Position numbers and translations under genes: made by a program. Below, piece after piece: positions 16,186 to 23,419 of a stretch of 37,230 nucleotides of DNA; within the stretch, counting starts at the first letter, position 1, and each line of letters opens with the position of its first letter. Below the pieces are notes generated by a model. It saw only the letters and a program-made list of their open reading frames with translations, was not told where the DNA came from and searched no databases. This DNA is from Aquisalimonas sp. (GTDB lineage: Bacteria; Pseudomonadota; Gammaproteobacteria; Nitrococcales; Aquisalimonadaceae). The stretch lies in NCBI RefSeq assembly GCF_007120195.1, contig NZ_SKOG01000064.1:1-37230 (forward strand), given 5' to 3'.

Positions 16186-18546
16186 ATGCGCGACATGATG
16201 GGGTATTATGAAGGCCAGACCCTGTTGCTGACCGGCGCAACGGGTTTCCTCGGCAAGGTGCTGCTCGAAACGATCCTCAGGAACTTGCCTGAGGTGAAGA
16301 AGATCTACGTTCTCCTGCGGCCGCGCGGTAACGGCTCGGCCCAGAACGGGTCGTCTTGGGAAGCGCTGCAAGCGCGCATTCTCAACACATCGGCCTTCGA
16401 GCGGCTACGCGAGCGCCACGGTCGCGGCTTCGATGCCTTCGCCAAGCAACGCCTCGAGCCAGTCGCCGGCGATCTGTCCCGGCCCGCGCTCGGACTGGAG
16501 CCGGCGGTCTACGCGAGGATCCGCGGCGAGGTCGATGTAGTGATCAACAGCGGTGCGCTCGCGGTCTTCGACGCGCCCCTCGATGAGGCGCTGCAATCCA
16601 ACGCACTGGCACCGCTACGCGCGCTGGAACTGGCTCAGGGAGCCCCGCGCGCACCGCTTTTCGTACACGTCTCCACCTGCTACGTGAACAATGCCGCGGG
16701 GCCGGCATTCGAAACGCCGCTAGACCCGCGCACCGCCTCGGCGTCGGCGCCGAGCGGCAACGCGCCGCTCGACGCGGAGCGCGAGGTCGAAGCACTGCTG
16801 GAGCAGAGCGAGCAACTGCGCAACGGCTCGCACAGTCTGGAAACAGCTCGCAAACGTCTCGTCGACCACGGTCTACGCCGCGCGCGGGCCTGGGGCTGGA
16901 ACGACACCTACACGTTCACCAAGGCCCTAGGCGAGCAACTCCTTGAGCGCCATCGCGGCAACGTGCCGACGTTGATCCTGCGGCCCTCCATCATCGAGAG
17001 CGCGCTGCGCACACCGGCCCCCGGTTGGATTGACGGCTTTCGGATGATGGATCCGGTCATTGTTGGTATGGGCCGCGGCTTGATCACGGAGTTTCCCGGC
17101 AACCCTGATACCGTCTTGGACGTGGTCCCGGTCGACGCCGTGGCCAATGCGCTATTGATGGCCGTCCCGTCGGTGCACAGCCAGAGCGGGCGCGAGATCT
17201 TTCATGTGGCCACCGGGATGGAACGCCCGCTGCTGGTCAAGGACTGCCACACGCTGCTGGCAGACTACTTCGAGCGCTACCCGTTGCGGCGCAACGGTGA
17301 AAAACGGCGCTTGCCCGACTTCGCCTTCCCCGATCTCGACGACTACTTGCTGCGTTTGGACTATCGCTATCTCTACCCTCTGGCTGCGTTGGAGCCAATG
17401 CTCACGCCCCTTGCGCGTACCACCTGGGGCCGGCGCAAGGGCATCGAGGTCAAGGCCCGGCGGAGCCGGCTGCAGCGGCTGCGACACATCGCCGCCACCT
17501 ATGGCCGCTACGCGGCCGGACGCACACGCTTCGTCAACTTCAATACCAAGGCCCTGTGGGACGGGCTTTCGGAACGCGAACGCGAACTCTTTCCCTTCTG
17601 CTTGGAAGGCCTCGACTGGCGGCGTTACCTGCACGAGGTGCACCTGCCAGGTATCGAAAACTATCTGCTACATATGCACCGCACCCAGCCCAAGCCCTTG
17701 GACGCGCACGTGCCCCGGCGCGTGACTGCCCGAGAGCGCGCCGGCGGGGACGCGGGCAAGAACGGCGCGCGGTGGGGCAAGGCATCTCAGCTCATCGCGC
17801 TAACGCGCAAGGACCCGAGCATAAGCCTGCACGGCTGGCGAGCCCCTGGCTACCTGCGCGCGCTCAAGCGCACCAACTTCGCAATGATGCGCATGGTTGC
17901 CAAGCACTACCTGAGATTGCAGTGCAGCGGCTGGCAGCACGTGCCGCAGAAGGGCCCGTTCATCGTGGCCGCCAACCATAGCAGTCACATCGACACGGGC
18001 GTGTTGCTCTGCGCGCTCGGCTCCCGCGCCCACAAGGTTCACCCGATCGCCGCCGCCGACTATTGGTTCCGCAACCGAATGCTCAGCTGGGTATTGCATG
18101 CGAGCCTCGAAGCGATCCCCTTCGATCGCTGGTCTCGGAACATCCCCAAATCCATCTCGCTCCCCGTCGAGGTGCTGCGCCAGGGTCACTCGCTGATCTT
18201 CTACCCCGAGGGCTCGCGTAGCCCCGACGGCGAGATGCAGCCGTTCAAGAACACCGTCGGGTTGCTGGTACTGGCCTCGGGGGCACCGATCTTGCCGGCG
18301 TATGTATCGGGCACCCATCAGGCCCTGCCCAAGGGCAAGGCCTTGATGCGACCTCATCCCGTGCGGGTGCATTTCGGGCCGGTGACGCCCGTCGAGCCGT
18401 ATCTGCAGCGGTTGGAAACCGAGACGGTCTCTAGCGTCACCCGCGGTCTGGCGCAGGACGCGCGGGCCAAGGTGGCAAAGCTCAAAGAATATGACGATGA
18501 TGAAACCATGCGGGTCTACCGCACTGATAATCCCAGGGCTCCCTGA
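16186..18546 (+). CDS. fatty acyl reductase fused to PlsC-type acyltransferase
   Basis: A 786-residue two-part enzyme. Residues 1-500 form an alcohol-forming fatty acyl-CoA reductase: NADP-binding TGATGFLG (16-23), a VSTCYV stretch with Ser163, the catalytic pair Tyr242-x-x-x-Lys246 in YTFTK, then a FAR_C-like region. Residues about 560-786 are a glycerophospholipid acyltransferase with motif I NHSSHID (His598, Asp603), motif III FYPEGSRS (672-679) and motif IV PAYV. Both catalytic sets are intact. The start at 16186 has GAGG nine bases upstream and lies just before the fold. With the two next genes it suggests that the reductase makes the fatty alcohol and the acyltransferase makes acyl-DHAP for ether-lipid synthesis. 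Wax-ester or ordinary phospholipid synthesis is the alternative. Confidence 0.85.
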   Translation: MRDMMGYYEGQTLLLTGATGFLGKVLLETILRNLPEVKKIYVLLRPRGNGSAQNGSSWEALQARILNTSAFERLRERHGRGFDAFAKQRLEPVAGDLSRPALGLEPAVYARIRGEVDVVINSGALAVFDAPLDEALQSNALAPLRALELAQGAPRAPLFVHVSTCYVNNAAGPAFETPLDPRTASASAPSGNAPLDAEREVEALLEQSEQLRNGSHSLETARKRLVDHGLRRARAWGWNDTYTFTKALGEQLLERHRGNVPTLILRPSIIESALRTPAPGWIDGFRMMDPVIVGMGRGLITEFPGNPDTVLDVVPVDAVANALLMAVPSVHSQSGREIFHVATGMERPLLVKDCHTLLADYFERYPLRRNGEKRRLPDFAFPDLDDYLLRLDYRYLYPLAALEPMLTPLARTTWGRRKGIEVKARRSRLQRLRHIAATYGRYAAGRTRFVNFNTKALWDGLSERERELFPFCLEGLDWRRYLHEVHLPGIENYLLHMHRTQPKPLDAHVPRRVTARERAGGDAGKNGARWGKASQLIALTRKDPSISLHGWRAPGYLRALKRTNFAMMRMVAKHYLRLQCSGWQHVPQKGPFIVAANHSSHIDTGVLLCALGSRAHKVHPIAAADYWFRNRMLSWVLHASLEAIPFDRWSRNIPKSISLPVEVLRQGHSLIFYPEGSRSPDGEMQPFKNTVGLLVLASGAPILPAYVSGTHQALPKGKALMRPHPVRVHFGPVTPVEPYLQRLETETVSSVTRGLAQDARAKVAKLKEYDDDETMRVYRTDNPRAP

Positions 18547-18570
18547 ACCGTCAACACGCAAGGAGCCGCT

Positions 18571-18636
18571 TTGGCCATCACTCTGACGACTGTGGTCCTG
18601 CTCGCAGTGGCCGCTGGTTGGGCAATCGTGCCCTGA
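18571..18636 (+). CDS. 21-residue membrane peptide, or severed leader of the next gene
   Basis: A TTG start at 18571 has AAGGAG five bases upstream, the best ribosome binding site of this operon. It encodes 21 mostly hydrophobic residues (ITLTTVVLLAVAAGWAIVP) and ends in TGA at 18634. The frame is the same as that of the FAD enzyme whose start is seven codons further on, and no stop other than this TGA separates them. Most likely the peptide is the membrane anchor of the FAD enzyme, cut off by a nonsense change such as TGG to TGA; it could also be an independent small membrane peptide. Confidence 0.5.
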   Translation: MAITLTTVVLLAVAAGWAIVP

Positions 18637-18654
18637 GACCGACGGGGACGCACC

Positions 18655-20415
18655 TTGGAAACCTCCTACGACCCGGCGCCGGGCGAGCGCTTCGAGCATT
18701 TGTGGGGTTATCGGGACACGCGCTTCGAGTTCTGTGGCGAGACCACGGTGCGCGTGACCGGCGACCGCTACCCGCTCTCGGGCGCGCCGCTGCCCCACTT
18801 CATCCCATTCGCCGAAAAGATCCTCGGCGTGGCGCTGCGCCCGCAGGAGCTGGGCAGCACCAAGGCCCCTCCGACGTTGCCCCTGCCCGAGCGCCACAGC
18901 GGGTTTCTCGAAGACCTGGAGCGGCATTTCGACGCCGGGCAAATGAGCGCCGAGGACCACCAGCGCCTGTCCCACAGTCACGGCCAGCTCAGCGTCGACG
19001 AGGTCTATCGCATCGTCTCCGGCCGCGCTCCCGAGCGGGTCGTCGATCTTGTCGTCTACCCGGAGAGTGAGGCGCAACTCCTGGAGCTCGTGCGCCTGGC
19101 CGACGACCACGGCGTTGTGCTTATCCCCTATGGCGGCGGTACCAACGTCTCCGGGGCTTTGCTCTGCCCGGGGGGGGAGCGGCGCATGGTCGTGTCGGTG
19201 AACATGAGCCGCCTGAATCGTATTCTCGAGCTGGACCGGGCGAACAATCGGGCTGTGGTCCAGGCCGGGATCACTGGCAAGGAGCTGGAACAACAATTGG
19301 CCGAGGCGGGGCTGACCTGCGGCCATATCCCCGACAGCGTGGAGCTTTCCACCCTCGGCGGCTGGATCGCCACCTATGCCAGCGGCATGAAGCGCAATCG
19401 CTACGGGAACATCGAAGACATCGTGCTCGATGCCACACTGATCAGCCCACGCGGCGAGCTGCGGACAGTGCCAGTGAACCCCCGGGCCTCTCTCGGGATC
19501 GATCCGCGCCGGTTGCTCTTCGGTAGCGAGGGGTGCCTGGGTGTGATCACCCGCGCGGTCATCCAGGTCCATCCCCTGCCAGCGGTGCGCCGCTATGCTT
19601 CGTTCGTGTTCGCCGACCTGTCCGCCGGGCTCGCCTTCCTGCGCGCAGTGCAAGGCAGCGCGGTGCGCCCGGCGAGCATACGCTTGGCCAGCAATATCGA
19701 GTTTCGCCTCGGCCAGGCGCTCAAGCGCGAGGAAAGCCGCAGTCAGGCCCTTCTGTCCCGGCTCAAGAGCTTCTACCTGCTGCGGGTCAAGGGCTTCGAC
19801 CCGCAGCAGCTGGTCGCCGGCACGCTGGTGCTCGAGGGAAGCCCTCAGGAGGTGCGCCACCAATGGCGCGTGCTGGCGCGACTGCTGCGCGACATGGGTG
19901 GGGTCTCCGCTGGCGCCGAGGCAGGCCGGCGAGGCTACCAGCTGACCTTCGCCATCGCCTACATCCGCGATTTCCTCAGCCGCTTCGACATTCTTGGCGA
20001 GACCTTCGAGACCTCGGCGCTCTGGGATCGTGTGCCGGCGATCACCGACGCGGTGGAGCGAGAGTTGCACGAGCAATGCCGCGCCCACGGTGTCCCCGGA
20101 CGGCCGTATCTGTCGTTTCGCGTCTCCCAGAGCTATCACACCGGGGCCTGCATCTACTTCACCATGGGTTTCTCGGGGCGTGGCCTGGAGCGCGCCGATG
20201 AGATCTACCAACGCATCGAGCATCGCCTGCGGGAGGTCATTCTCGAGCAGGGGGGCTCGCTGTCGCATCATCACGGCATCGGCAAGGTACGCCAAGCATT
20301 CGTGCCGCGCGTGCACTCGCCGGAGGCGATCGGCGCCCTGCGGGCGGTCAAACAGCGCTTGGATCCCAACAACGTCTTCGGCGCCGGAAACAACTGCTTC
20401 GGGGGCGATTCGTGA
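18655..20415 (+). CDS. FAD-linked oxidase, probable alkyl-dihydroxyacetonephosphate synthase
   Basis: A 586-residue protein of the FAD-binding PCMH/oxidase superfamily. The FAD domain shows PYGGGTNVSGA (158-168), LSTLGGWIAT then YASGMKRNRYGNIED (to 255), and SEGCLGVIT (291-299). The stretch YHTGACIYF (Tyr494) and the triple-His motif SLSHHHGIGK (538-540) are the AGPS hallmarks, where the Tyr and His residues work in the exchange of an acyl for an alkyl group on DHAP; DPNNVFG near the end is also AGPS-like. D-lactate or glycolate oxidases share the fold but usually lack the triple-His motif. The TTG start at 18655 has only a weak GGGGACG before it. The real start may be TTG 18571, with a TGA between. 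It overlaps the next gene by four bases. Confidence 0.85.
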   Translation: METSYDPAPGERFEHLWGYRDTRFEFCGETTVRVTGDRYPLSGAPLPHFIPFAEKILGVALRPQELGSTKAPPTLPLPERHSGFLEDLERHFDAGQMSAEDHQRLSHSHGQLSVDEVYRIVSGRAPERVVDLVVYPESEAQLLELVRLADDHGVVLIPYGGGTNVSGALLCPGGERRMVVSVNMSRLNRILELDRANNRAVVQAGITGKELEQQLAEAGLTCGHIPDSVELSTLGGWIATYASGMKRNRYGNIEDIVLDATLISPRGELRTVPVNPRASLGIDPRRLLFGSEGCLGVITRAVIQVHPLPAVRRYASFVFADLSAGLAFLRAVQGSAVRPASIRLASNIEFRLGQALKREESRSQALLSRLKSFYLLRVKGFDPQQLVAGTLVLEGSPQEVRHQWRVLARLLRDMGGVSAGAEAGRRGYQLTFAIAYIRDFLSRFDILGETFETSALWDRVPAITDAVERELHEQCRAHGVPGRPYLSFRVSQSYHTGACIYFTMGFSGRGLERADEIYQRIEHRLREVILEQGGSLSHHHGIGKVRQAFVPRVHSPEAIGALRAVKQRLDPNNVFGAGNNCFGGDS

Positions 20416-21251
20416 GCCGAGCGCCGCAGGCCGAGGCGTTCGCGAACCGGGCGGTGGTGGTCACCGGCGCCTCCTCCGGGCTGGGCGCCTCTTTGGCCGC
20501 CGCGCTTGCCGGCGCCGGCGCCAACCTCGCGCTCTCGGGGCGCTGCGAGCAGCGCCTGGAGGCGGTGGCGGCGCGCTGCCGGGAGGCCGGTGGCGAAGCG
20601 CTCGTGGTGCCCGGTGACCTCTCGATCCCGGCGTGCGGGGCCGAGCTGGTCTCCACGGCCGTCGCCCGCTTCGGCCGCCTGGACATGCTGCTCGCCTGCG
20701 CTGGCATGAGCATGTGGAGCCGCTTCGACGAGCTGCACGACCCGGATGCGCTGCGGCGACTTATGGATGCCAACTACTGGGCGCTGGTACAGCCGAGCTA
20801 CCATGCCCTGCCCCATCTCAAGAAGAGCGCCGGCATCCTGGTCGCCGTCTCCTCGATCCAGGGCAAGGTGGGCGTCCCGTACCACACCGGCTACGCTGCC
20901 TCCAAGCACGCCGTGCAAGGGTTCTGCGATTCGCTGCGCAGCGAGCTGCGCGCTAGCGGCGTAGACGTGCTCACGGTGTTGGTCCATTGGATCCGCGGCA
21001 CACGGCTGCGCGAGCGCGCCCTGGGCCCGAACGGCCGCGCCCAAGGCGAGCGCGCCGCCCGCCATGGCGCTTCCGCGCTGTCTCTCGAGGTCGCCACGCG
21101 GGAGATCCTGCAAGCGGCGGCTCGGCGCAAGCCCCGGCTCTACCTCCCCGCCAAACTGCGCCTGCTGGCGCTGCTGGCAGAACTCTCGCCGCGGCTCGCC
21201 GAACGGCTGATCACGCGACACGTCGAGCGCGAGAACGCACGAACGAGCTGA
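20412..21251 (+). CDS. short-chain reductase, probable acyl/alkyl-DHAP reductase (DHRS7B-like)
   Basis: A 279-residue NADP(H)-type SDR. TGASSGLG (18-25) binds the cofactor, and VAVSSIQGKVGVPY with YAASKHAVQGF gives the Ser148, Tyr161, Lys165 catalytic set. The SSIQGK and YAASKHA-x-Q-x-F-x-D-x-LR-x-E pattern closely resembles human DHRS7B (PexRAP), the peroxisomal acyl/alkyl-DHAP reductase. The C-terminus has a hydrophobic stretch (PAKLRLLALLAELSPRLAER) that could lie on the membrane. The usual PG motif after the last strand is replaced by VHWIRG (191-196), which may alter cofactor binding. The GTG start overlaps the AGPS-like stop as GTGA, so translation is coupled. It is expected to reduce alkyl-DHAP to 1-alkyl-glycerol-3-phosphate. 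Confidence 0.85.
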   Translation: MSRAPQAEAFANRAVVVTGASSGLGASLAAALAGAGANLALSGRCEQRLEAVAARCREAGGEALVVPGDLSIPACGAELVSTAVARFGRLDMLLACAGMSMWSRFDELHDPDALRRLMDANYWALVQPSYHALPHLKKSAGILVAVSSIQGKVGVPYHTGYAASKHAVQGFCDSLRSELRASGVDVLTVLVHWIRGTRLRERALGPNGRAQGERAARHGASALSLEVATREILQAAARRKPRLYLPAKLRLLALLAELSPRLAERLITRHVERENARTS

Positions 21252-21335
21252 ACCGACGCCCTGGAGGCCTGGATACCGGCGAGCGTGACAGGGTCCCGAC
21301 TCGAACGGGAAGTCCTTGACGAATATTCGCCGCGC

Positions 21336-21365
21336 CCCCTTGGCAGCCGGCGAACCGCCAAGGGG
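21336..21365 (+). terminator. Hairpin after the ether-lipid operon
   Basis: CCCCTTGGC pairs perfectly with GCCAAGGGG around a 12-base loop, 85 bases beyond the reductase stop. No T-tract follows, so it may act as a terminator or only stabilise the transcript end. Confidence 0.45.
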
Positions 21366-21576
21366 CAGAGCGCGAGGTGGGCCTTCGTCATGAACCGCCC
21401 TGGGCGGACCCGCATGCCCGGTGGTGTCAGGTCGACCACCTTGTATCGCTTTGGCAGGGACCGATGTTGTGTCCGTTGTCTTCGGTTGTTGGCGAATGGC
21501 TTAGGAATTCCACGTATATCAATGCCCCAAGACTATCGAATAGCGTGACGATTTTCGCGACCGGGAGCGAGCACCG

Positions 21577-21969
21577 ATGGACCAGCGGTTGGGCGTGAGC
21601 TTGTTCGTATTGCGGCTGAGTGTCTTCGTGGTAATGGTCATGTGGAGTATTGACAAGCTGCTCGATCCCGAGGGCTCGGCAAGGATCTTCGAGTCCTTCT
21701 ACCACATCGGGGGGCTGGAAGCAGGGGCCATGTACGCCATCGGGCTGGCCCAGATCGCCATCGAGATCGCATTCGTGCTCGGAGTCGCCCGGTTCTGGAC
21801 GTACGGCTTCGTGCTAGTCACCCACGGGATATCGACACTGTCCTCGTGGCAGCAATACCTAAGCCCCTTCGACCACATGATGTTCCTGGCGGCAATACCC
21901 ATGCTGGCCGCCTGCGTGACGCTGTTCCTCTTGCGTGATCGGGACAACCTCTTCTCGCTTGGACGCTGA
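21577..21969 (+). CDS. DoxX-like four-helix membrane protein
   Basis: A 130-residue integral membrane protein with four predicted segments: VSLFVLRLSVFVVMVMWSID, the region EAGAMYAIGLAQIAIEIAFV, YGFVLVTHGIS and HMMFLAAIPMLAACVTLFLL. The N-terminal LRL-x-x-x-x-x-x-W-x-x-DK pattern and overall size fit the DoxX/DoxD-like families, whose members take part in redox or thiol metabolism in only a few cases. GGGAGC precedes ATG 21577. It stands about 130 bases before the metal sensor and reads in the same direction, but the sensor has its own promoter. No specific function can be assigned. Confidence 0.6.
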   Translation: MDQRLGVSLFVLRLSVFVVMVMWSIDKLLDPEGSARIFESFYHIGGLEAGAMYAIGLAQIAIEIAFVLGVARFWTYGFVLVTHGISTLSSWQQYLSPFDHMMFLAAIPMLAACVTLFLLRDRDNLFSLGR

Positions 21970-22032
21970 AGCGGCCCACATCTTGGCCGCGTTGCTCGCG
22001 CGTTGCGAGACCGGTTTTGACCGCGCTCTGCT

Positions 22033-22061
22033 TTGCTTGCAGCGATCCTTATAGATACTAT
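22033..22061 (+). promoter_or_regulatory. Probable sigma-70 promoter of the metal sensor/exporter operon
   Basis: TTGCTT (22033-22038) and TACTAT (22056-22061) are 17 bases apart. The -10 box lies inside the operator described next, as expected for a repressed promoter. Confidence 0.5.
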
Positions 22062-22076
22062 ACAGGGGTATACTAC
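22055..22076 (+). promoter_or_regulatory. FrmR/RcnR-type operator
   Basis: ATACTATACAGGGGTATACT is a dyad with a central G-tract. Known FrmR and RcnR operators have the same design, with AT-rich arms TATAC/TACT flanking a run of G. It lies 21 bases before the start of the RcnR-like gene and overlaps the -10 box, so autorepression is expected, released by bound metal. Confidence 0.75.
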
Positions 22077-22096
22077 ATAACAGCACGAGAGGGGCC

Positions 22097-22372
22097 GTGG
22101 CGCACACAATCAAGGACAAGAAGAAGCTTCTCACGCGCATTCGCCGGGTGCGCGGCCAAACAGAAGCGCTGGAACGAGCCCTTGAGCGCGAGGACGAGTG
22201 CACCGCCATCCTCCAGCAGATCGCGGCGATCCGCGGGGCCGTCAATGGGCTGATGGGCAAGGTCTTGGAGGAGCATGTGCGCGAGCACCTCGGCACCGAC
22301 GATGCGCCCGCGGCACAGCGCAAAGAGGATGTCGAGCAGGTTGTAGCCGCGCTTCACTCCTATCTCAAGTGA
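22097..22372 (+). CDS. RcnR-like Ni/Co-responsive repressor (CsoR/RcnR family)
   Basis: A 91-residue all-helical repressor. The GTG start has GAGAGGGG upstream. Residues His3, Cys35, His60 and His64 stand exactly where RcnR holds its Ni/Co ligands (MAHTIKDKKKL; DECTAILQQIAAIRGAVNG; EEHVREH). FrmR-type formaldehyde sensors share Cys35 and His60 but lack His3 and His64, so metal sensing is favoured. It should bind the operator at 22055 and repress itself and the exporter gene behind it, 31 bases away. Ni, Co or a related metal would relieve repression. The assignment is strong at family level; the exact metal is inferred. Confidence 0.88.
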   Translation: MAHTIKDKKKLLTRIRRVRGQTEALERALEREDECTAILQQIAAIRGAVNGLMGKVLEEHVREHLGTDDAPAAQRKEDVEQVVAALHSYLK

Positions 22373-22403
22373 CACAGCGGGTGTGCAAAGGACGGACGGC
22401 TCG

Positions 22404-23126
22404 ATGACAGCGGGACTGATCATTGCGGTCGCCGGCATCGGTTTGCTGCATGGCGTCTTGCCGGACCACGGCTGGCCCATCGCGGCGACGTACGCGCTGC
22501 GCCAAAGACGTCGTTACGTCGCGGGCATCGTCGCGGGGCTGATTATCGGTATTGGCCACCTGTTGAGCAGTATCGCCCTCGTCGTCATTTTTGTTTGGAT
22601 GAGTGACACGTTTGGCTGGGCCGACACCGACTGGCTGAAGATTGGCGCGGGCGTTCTGCTCATCGGGCTCGGCATTCGGGAGTACCGGCACGGTCATCAT
22701 CCCCATCACCACGACAACGGCCACAGTTCCGGCCACGGCCACAGTGTTCACCCTGTGCACGGTGCCGCGTCGCCAACGACGGGACATTGGATGGGTTGGA
22801 TCACGTGGATTCGCTCGCGTTGCCAGTTCGGGCCCGCGAGCGAGCGTGGGCTGCCGCAGCTTGCCGCGGTGGCCGTGCTGCTCGGCATCGCCCATGAGGA
22901 ACCGGTACAGATCCTCGCCATCTGCGCGGGCACCGCTTACTGCCTCGAGCTTATGCTGGTTTATTCTGCGGCGGTGATCGTGGCTATCCTGGTGCCCACA
23001 CTGCTGCTGATCGCCGGTTACGAGCGCCACCGCGCGACCGTCGAACGGTTTACGCCCCACCTGTCGAAGGTGACTGCCGCACTGCTGATCGGGATTGGAA
23101 CGCTGTTCATCACCGGGATTCTCTGA
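22404..23126 (+). CDS. RcnA/NicO-like nickel-cobalt efflux permease
   Basis: A 240-residue membrane protein with about six segments. HGVLPDH (16-22) in the first helix is the HxxxxDH-type metal motif of NicO/RcnA exporters. GHLLSS (51-56) and GIAHEEP (162-168) are further polar residues in the membrane. A His-rich loop (about 96-128, with more than a dozen His) lies between helices, as in RcnA. Start ATG 22404 is preceded by AAGGA; a GTG seven codons earlier is possible. It lies directly behind the RcnR-like gene under the same operator, supporting metal export across the inner membrane. Sequence outside these motifs is divergent, so a related cation is possible. Confidence 0.78.
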   Translation: MTAGLIIAVAGIGLLHGVLPDHGWPIAATYALRQRRRYVAGIVAGLIIGIGHLLSSIALVVIFVWMSDTFGWADTDWLKIGAGVLLIGLGIREYRHGHHPHHHDNGHSSGHGHSVHPVHGAASPTTGHWMGWITWIRSRCQFGPASERGLPQLAAVAVLLGIAHEEPVQILAICAGTAYCLELMLVYSAAVIVAILVPTLLLIAGYERHRATVERFTPHLSKVTAALLIGIGTLFITGIL

Positions 23127-23204
23127 CCATGGCGCGGCCCCTGCCGACAGCGGCAACGACGATCGCAAGCGGACCCCCACCCTCATGCGAATAGGAGCAA
23201 CGCA

Positions 23205-23419
23205 ATGACACATCAGGCCACACCGGCAATCGGGGGAATGCACCGTGATGGCTGCGTTCGGGTGGTCCAGTTCGTGCTGGAACGCGTGCCCGGCGGTACG
23301 CGCTGCAGCGGCTCGCTGGAAAACGGCCATGCCGAGGTGAGCCACGACTCGGCCGCGGGTGGTAGGCTTCGCAACGCGTGGCATTCTGCGCAAGGTCCAC
23401 CAACTGGCAGGAACTCGGC
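23205..23419 (+). pseudogene. small HMA metal-chaperone gene, degraded
   Basis: AGGAG lies seven bases before ATG 23205. The frame reads IGGMHRDGCVRVVQFVLERV and TRCSGSLENGHAEVSHDSA, an HMA ferredoxin-like domain. The metal motif normally MxCxxC is MHRDGC, so the first Cys is Arg. After SHDSA the family sequence continues in another frame as GFATRGILRKVHQ, the expected domain end, showing a frameshift and a small deletion. CopZ-type chaperones have about 65-70 residues. A Cys change together with a broken frame makes this a pseudogene. Its place behind a metal exporter suits a former metal-handling role. Confidence 0.6.

Noticed and set aside
18634-18636. TGA read as selenocysteine
   Set aside because: The position is next to a membrane leader rather than a redox site, and no SECIS-like stem is evident directly behind it.
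17800-20316. An 838-codon open frame on the minus strand across the lipid operon
   Set aside because: It lies opposite the acyltransferase and AGPS-like genes, shows no domain motif, and is explained by GC-rich codon use leaving the antisense frame open.
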